From Cyanobacteria bacterium SW_9_44_58 (GTDB lineage: Bacteria > Cyanobacteriota > Cyanobacteriia > Cyanobacteriales > Rubidibacteraceae), in contig PXPI01000120.1 in the NCBI GenBank assembly GCA_003021905.1, forward strand, positions 1 through 36,078: DNA of 36,078 nt, written 5' to 3'. The notes beneath the pieces were generated by a model. That model did not search any database, was not told where the DNA came from, and was given only the letters and a program-made list of their open reading frames with translations. Shown here piece after piece: positions 30,977 through 36,078 of this stretch (position 1 is the stretch's first letter; each line of letters starts with the position of its first letter). A program made the position numbers and the translations under genes.

Positions 30977-33032
30977 TTCTCAGCAAAGGCAAAACGAGAA
31001 CAATTCCGTCTTAGTTCCCAGCTCGATTCTGACAGCAAATCGCTACGAACTGAGTGATTTGCCAATGCATATAGAAGGAAACCTTCCAGAGGATATACAG
31101 GGTCATTTTTTTATGGTAGCCCCTGTCGGTTCCATTGCTTCGGGAGGATTGCCTTATCCTAGCAAGGATTCAATTCTCAATGGAGATGGCATGATTTACC
31201 GACTTGATTTTGATGAACCAGGTCAAGTAAAAGTGAAAACGAAGTTAGTTAAACCGCCGGATTATTATGCGGATCAAGCAAGCCAACCCGGCAGCAAATA
31301 TGCGCAGTATGGCTTTAAAAATTATGGAATTACTCGGTTTTCCCTTTCCCTTGGTTTTCGCAATCAGCTAAATACGGCTTTTTTACCCATGCCATTTCCT
31401 GAAGATTCGTTGCAGCGGCTGTTAGTCACGTATGATGGCGGTCGCCCTTATGAACTTGATACAGAAAGTCTGGACTTAGTTACGCCAGTGGGATCAAATC
31501 GAGAGTGGCAAGCAGAAATTAATTTATTTAATTATCCTTTTTAACCGTTTTTAAGCAGTGCGCATCCGGCCTTTGATGGCAATACCGGGGAAATGTTTAC
31601 GGTCAACTATAGCCGTTCCCTGGAAAACTTTTTAAAAACCATTCCTTTCATCGATGAACTGCAAGAGCTGCCGCAAGAAATTGAGGAATTCGCAGGCGCC
31701 ATAATTGGATTTTCCAGTGCTGAGTTAATCCGAGATATTATTAACAGTTTTTATCGCTTCTTTGATCAGGTTAACGACCAAGTTTTCCAAATTTTAGAAA
31801 CAATTTCCGGCATCAATTTAGAAAATTTTGTCTATTTAATTCGTTGGGATGGACACAATGATTTAGAACGCTGGAAACTGGTTTTACCTGATGGAACACC
31901 CATTAAAATCAAACAAACGATTCATCAAATTGGCATTAGCCGAGACTATGTCGTTTTGATGGATACGGCTTTTATTACTGGCATCGAGCAAATCATTAAT
32001 AATCCGATTCCTGAAAATAAAGAACTGGAACAGCTACTGCGAGAGTTGCTGGAAAAAGCGCCGAATCCAGATTCGGCAATTTATATTGTCCGCCGTCAAG
32101 ACCTAACAAGAGGCCAATATTTGGCATTAGGAGAAGAAGAAGTAAAAGTGGTTGCGCAACAACTAACCATTCCCATAGAAGCGGCTCACTTTTTGATGGA
32201 TTATGAAAATCCCAACGGAGAGATGACACTCCATATTGCTCATATTTGTGCTTGGAATGTTGCAGAATGGATGCATCCCTATGATGTTTCTCCTTATCAA
32301 GATTGTTCCTTTGTCTCTCAACGAATTCATGCCATGGAAAGCAGCGAAATGGACATTAGCCGCTTAGGACGTTATGTCATTGATGCTGAACAAGGGGAAC
32401 TGGTGAAATCCCAACTCGTTTCTGAAACTCCGTCAACTTGGGGAACCGGTTTATATGCTTTTCTGGATCGCTTGCCGTCGGGGAAACCTCCCTCCCGACT
32501 CGACAATATTTATTGGGCTTCTTTAGGTCTTTGGGAAGAATTAATGACCGAATTTGGCAGAGAGTTATTTGAGGATTATAAATATCGTGCAATTCCCATT
32601 GACGAGGTTTTAGAGTTGGCGAAAAAAGGAATTCCCTCTTCTCTTTTTAGGGTCGATACTAACAAGATGGTGTTGGAAGACAGTTATCAATTTCCAACCG
32701 GTTATATTGGCAGTTCCCCGCAATTTATCCCCAAGCAGGATTCTGATGGAAATTCCACGGATGGCTACTTAATTTGTACCGTTTTTACTCCTGAAAATAG
32801 CGAATTTTGGTTATTTGACGGCAAGAAATTGAGTCAAGGACCAGTGTGTCAATTATCTCATCCTTCTCTTAACTTTGGTTTCAGTTTGCACACCACTTGG
32901 TTGCCAGCGATTGGGCATCGACAAGCTAAATATAATATTCCGGTTAGCTTAGATTATCAAGCTGTTGTGAATCAGCAATCCGATTCCATGATTCGGGAGT
33001 TGTTTGAAAAGGAAATTTATCCTCACTTTTGA
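30963..33032 (+). pseudogene. Carotenoid oxygenase (RPE65 family), broken by an in-frame TAA
   Basis: A single frame of about 690 codons encodes a non-heme iron carotenoid cleavage dioxygenase, interrupted by TAA at 31542-31544. The four iron-binding histidines are recognisable: SSAHPAFDG, TIHQIGISRDYVVLMD, EAAHFLMDYENPNG and FSLHTTW. The reading continues without gap across the stop (INLFNYPF, stop, PFLSSAHPAFDGNTGEMFTV), so one codon was changed, for example AAA or CAA to TAA. The first iron ligand lies just after the stop, so the N-terminal fragment (193 residues) lacks all iron ligands. The family cleaves apocarotenoids or carotenoids. Operon-like spacing: 14-base overlap with the preceding ATPase and close contact with the kinase gene. 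Confidence 0.82.
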
Positions 33033-33058
33033 TTGCAATTAAAAATGTTATTTTTGCT

Positions 33059-35981
33059 ATGCTCTCAGGATACACAATTCAAGAAAGCATTACGGAACGA
33101 GCGAAAACGATCATTGAGCGCGGAATTAGAAATCATGACGGTCAATCTGTCATTATTAAGCGCTTAAAGGCGGACAATCCGAATATAAAAGATATTAGTC
33201 GACTGCAGCATGAATATGAAATCAGCAAAGATCTTGATTGTTCCGGTATTGTTAAATCCTATAGCTTAGAAGCGGATGGGAATAGCTTTGCTTTAATTTT
33301 GGAAGATTTTGGCGGTCAATCGCTTTCCCAATTTTTAGCTGCGACTCAGCTGCAGTTAGAAGCGTTTTTCAACATCGCCCTGAGTCTTACCAAAACTTTA
33401 ATCCAATTGCATCAAGTTCCGGTTATTCACAAAGATATTAAACCAAGCAACATCATTATCCATCCCGAAACGCAACTGGTTAAATTAACCGACTTTAGCG
33501 TTGCGACTCGTTTACCGTTTCAATCTCCTTCCATACCAGCCCCTAACGCGATCGCGGGCACCCTTGCTTATATGTCCCCGGAACAAACGGGAAGAATGAA
33601 TCGCTATCTTGATCACCGCAGCGATTTGTATTCTTTGGGAGTCACCTTTTATCAAATGCTCGCGGGACAGTTGCCGTTTTTGAGCAACGATCCCTTAGCC
33701 TTAATGTATGCTCATTTAGCAGAAAAACCAGTGCCGCTGCATCAAGAACATAATGTTCCCCCAGCTTTATCTGAGATTATTCTCAAATTGCTTGCCAAGC
33801 GAGCAGAAGATCGCTATCAAAGCGCCCAAGGATTGCAGTATGATTTACAACATTGCTGGAGTCAGTTACAAACCCAAGGAACAATTGAGACTTTTTCCTT
33901 AGGGCAGTGCGATCGCGCCTCCCAACTGCTGATCCCGCAAAAACTCTATGGACGGGAAACAGAAGTCCAAACGCTGCTCAATGCTTTTGACAGCATTCAT
34001 AATAACAACAGCAGATTGATTCTCATTTCCGGCTATCCTGGCATTGGAAAAACCTCTCTTGTCAAAGAATTGTACTATCCCCTTTTGAGATCGCGGGGAT
34101 ATTTGATTAGCGGCAAATTCGATCAATTGAAACGAGATACCCCCTATGCCGCTATTGCTGAGGCTTTCCAAAGTTTAATTCGTCAGTTGCTAACGGCAAC
34201 TCAAAGGGAACTGACTCATTGGCAACAGCAATTGCAAACCGCTTTGGGCGATAATGCTCAAATTATCATCGATTTAATTCCAGAAGCGGAATTCCTAATT
34301 GGCAAGCAACCTGCTGTTACGCCTCTGATAGGAAAGGCTGCCCAAACTCGCTTTTATCGTGTTTTTCAACAGTTTGTTGGGGTATTCTGTCAACCGCAAC
34401 ATCCCCTCGTACTGTTTTTAGACGACTTACAATGGGCTGATTTAGCTTCTCTGCAACTAATTGAGAACTTACTGAGTGAAGAAACCATCCAATCGTTTTT
34501 ATTAATTGGTGCTTATCGAAATAATGAAGTAGATATTACCCATCCTTTACTAAATCTCCGCCAAAAAATTCATAACAGTGAAATACCAATTGATGAAATT
34601 CAAATTCAGTCATTACATTTTGATGATGTTGATAATATAATTAAAGATACTTTAAAGCAAGAAACTGACCAACTCTCAGAACTTAAAAAACTTAGCAATA
34701 TAATATATCAAAAAACTCAAGGCAATCCATTTTTATTAGCCAATTTCTAAAAACGCTTAATGAAGAAAACTTAATTTATTACGATCTGAATCGAAATAAT
34801 TGGAATTGGGATTTACCAAAAATTCGAAGAATTTGTATTACTGATGGCAATATTGTTGAACTGTTAGTTAGAAATCTAAAAAAATTGCCAAAAGAAACTC
34901 AAGAACTTTTAAAGCTAGCCGCTTGTATTGGCAATATTTTTAACCTAAAGACATTAGCTATTATCAACAATCAATCTATCTCAGCAATTACCGATCAATT
35001 ATGGCCAGCTTTAAAGATTGGTTTAGTTTTTGATAATTTTTATGATAATGTCAATTATTCGGAAAATACAAGTCTTTTAGAAAATTATTTTTATATCTTT
35101 TTACATGATAGAATTCAACAAGCTGCTTATTCCCTAATTCCAGAAGTCAAAAGAAAAGAGACTCATTTACGGATTGGCAAATTACTGCTGGAAAACAATA
35201 GCGACTCTCAACAAACAGAAAGTTTATTTACAATTGCTAACCAACTTAATTTAGGTTCAGACTTATTAACTGATTCTCAAGAGCAGGAAACATTAGCAAA
35301 ACTTAATTTAGAAGCAGGACAAAAAGCCAAGGAGGCAAATGCTTATGAGTTAGCAAATGATTATTTAGAATTAGCCCATAAGTGTTTATTGAAATTTTGT
35401 TGGTACACTCAATATGAACTGACTATTCAAATCTACTTAGAAACCACTGAATCGAATTATTTCAATACGAATTTTGATCGAGCAAAACAATTAGCTGAAA
35501 GAGGATATTTATACGCCAATACAAATTTTGAACAAGCCAAATTTCTTAAAGAAACAATTAAAATTAATTTAGCTGAAGGTGATTTTGATTCAACTTTAGA
35601 AAATGGTCAACAAGCTCTTGAAATATTAGGGATTTCCTTAGTAAATTTTCCACCGGAAACAATCAGTGCGAGCGAATTGGTGAATTTGCCAGTAATGACT
35701 AATTCATCCATTATTCTAGCGATGGAAATTCTTAATTTAATTTATGCTCCTGCTTGTTTTGCTGAAAGCGCGATCGCGCTTCCATTCTCTACACAATGCT
35801 GGATTTATCTCGCCAGTATGGAAATTCTATTTTCAGCCCATATGCTTATGCCGTTTATGGCAATATTGTTGCCTGGCAATTATTAGATATTAATTTAGCC
35901 TATGAATTGGGTGAATTAGCCCTAACGGTTGTGGATCAATTAAACGCAAGAACTGTCTTTCCTCAAGTTAATGTTGCAGTT
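33059..35981 (+). pseudogene. Large Ser/Thr kinase-AAA (multidomain sensor kinase), frameshifted and cut by an IS
   Basis: The start ATG at 33059 (MLSGYTIQESITER) is usual for cyanobacterial Pkn2-type kinases fused to an AAA domain and, normally, GAF and histidine kinase domains. The kinase domain has VIIKRLK, HKDIKPSNIII, LTDFSVATR and GTLAYMSPEQTGRMNR. A PATPase follows, with P-loop ISGYPGIGKTSLVKEL and Walker B LFLDDLQWAD. At 34740-34750 a base is lost: GCCAATTTCTAA should read GCC-CAA-TTT-CTA (LAQFLKTL), and the frame continues one base earlier. A second single-base loss near 35796 (CAATG for CAAATG) shifts again at QMLDLSRQYGN. At 35982 an IS630 end interrupts it. The C-terminal sensor and kinase domains are missing. 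Confidence 0.85.
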
Positions 35982-36078
35982 TATAGCAATTCTCGAATTC
36001 ATGAGGTACAGTAACAACAGTGAGTAAACCAATTCCGAATATCTTGATTAGTTACTTTTAGCATCGCCTCTGTAATCG
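35982..36078. mobile_element. IS630-family insertion sequence, one end (continues beyond the window)
   Basis: The element starts with the terminal repeat TATAGCAATTCTCGAATTC, ATGAGGTAC (35982-36009), the same type as in the MITE at 27866. The kinase coding sequence stops exactly at this boundary (preceding codons ...FPQVNVAV). The transposase C-terminus is read on the minus strand inside it. The other end lies outside the window. Confidence 0.75.
35999..36076 (-). CDS. IS630-family transposase, C-terminal 25 residues (partial)
   Basis: Read from the window edge on the minus strand, the frame gives ITEAMLKVTNQDIRNWFTHC and then CYCTS, ending with TGA at 36001-35999 inside the terminal repeat. 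The NWFTHCCYC-type ending just before the inverted repeat is characteristic, in my recollection, of IS630-type transposases of cyanobacteria. The catalytic DDE region is outside the window. Confidence 0.7.
   Translation of the reverse strand: MTEAMLKVTNQDIRNWFTHCCYCTS

Noticed and set aside
31593-33032. Independent start of a 479-residue oxygenase
   Set aside because: The first iron-ligand motif (SSAHPAFDG) lies upstream of this ATG in the same frame, so translation from here would give an incomplete enzyme.
34885-35886. A separate gene of 333 residues downstream of the kinase
   Set aside because: Its frame is open upstream to 34741 and continues the kinase-AAA protein after a one-base shift; there is no start signal at 34885.
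35796-36014. A small gene encoding MLDLSRQYGN... to HEVQ
   Set aside because: It is the third frame of the same broken kinase gene, and its last codons are read from the IS630 terminal repeat.

Overview
The window comes from a cyanobacterial chromosome. It carries plastocyanin with a thylakoid-lumen signal peptide, the photosystem I assembly TPR protein Ycf37, a BvdR-type biliverdin reductase, cyanobacterial-length IspH, and many copies of the HIP1 palindrome GCGATCGC, often extended to GCGCGATCGCGC. The genes look like those of a unicellular, possibly salt-tolerant lineage, but I cannot name the genus from sequence alone.

Layout. 1-400: 3' end of an IS200/IS605 element (TnpB C-terminus and right-end hairpin). 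483-1694: ispH. 1857-8141: a probable phosphate-starvation block. It holds a CBS/chemoreceptor-like gene broken by an in-frame stop but preceded by three phased TTAAC repeats, a phytase-like lipoprotein, an exported protein of unknown role, pstB, and a single gene fusing PstC and PstA; a second Pho-box-like array lies upstream of the pst genes. 8265-16448: housekeeping genes petE, an internally deleted threonine aldolase, an HDAC-family deacetylase, uppP, a hypothetical gene, eda, ycf37, a solute-binding protein, rplT, rpmI, bvdR and sufE. 16526-21270: four consecutive MscS-family channel genes in one tight plus-strand unit. 21280-27679: a Fur-family regulator with a palindrome in its own promoter, moaA, Uma2, arsR, glgX and an XPB-like helicase.

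27680-28372 is a mobile-element landing zone: an imperfect direct repeat, a 122-bp MITE, and a highly structured locus that I read as a HEARO / IscB-type omega-RNA without its nuclease gene. It ends right at the start codon of a PfkB-type sugar kinase. 29606-36078 is a decaying signalling block: an intact HTH/AAA-like NTPase, a carotenoid oxygenase with an in-frame TAA, and a large Ser/Thr kinase-AAA gene with two single-base deletions. That kinase is finally cut by an IS630-family insertion whose terminal repeat matches the MITE and a solitary relic end near 3250.

Themes. (1) Phosphate acquisition genes share phased TTAAC-like operators, and the permease is fused. (2) A four-gene MscS array suggests specialised or mixed channels. 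(3) Mobile and RNA-guided elements are frequent: TnpB with a predictable guide, an orphan HEARO, and IS630 with its MITE. (4) Four genes are broken, by two in-frame TAA stops, two frameshifts plus an insertion, and one in-frame deletion. The two stops and two frameshifts could in principle be assembly errors and should be checked against reads.
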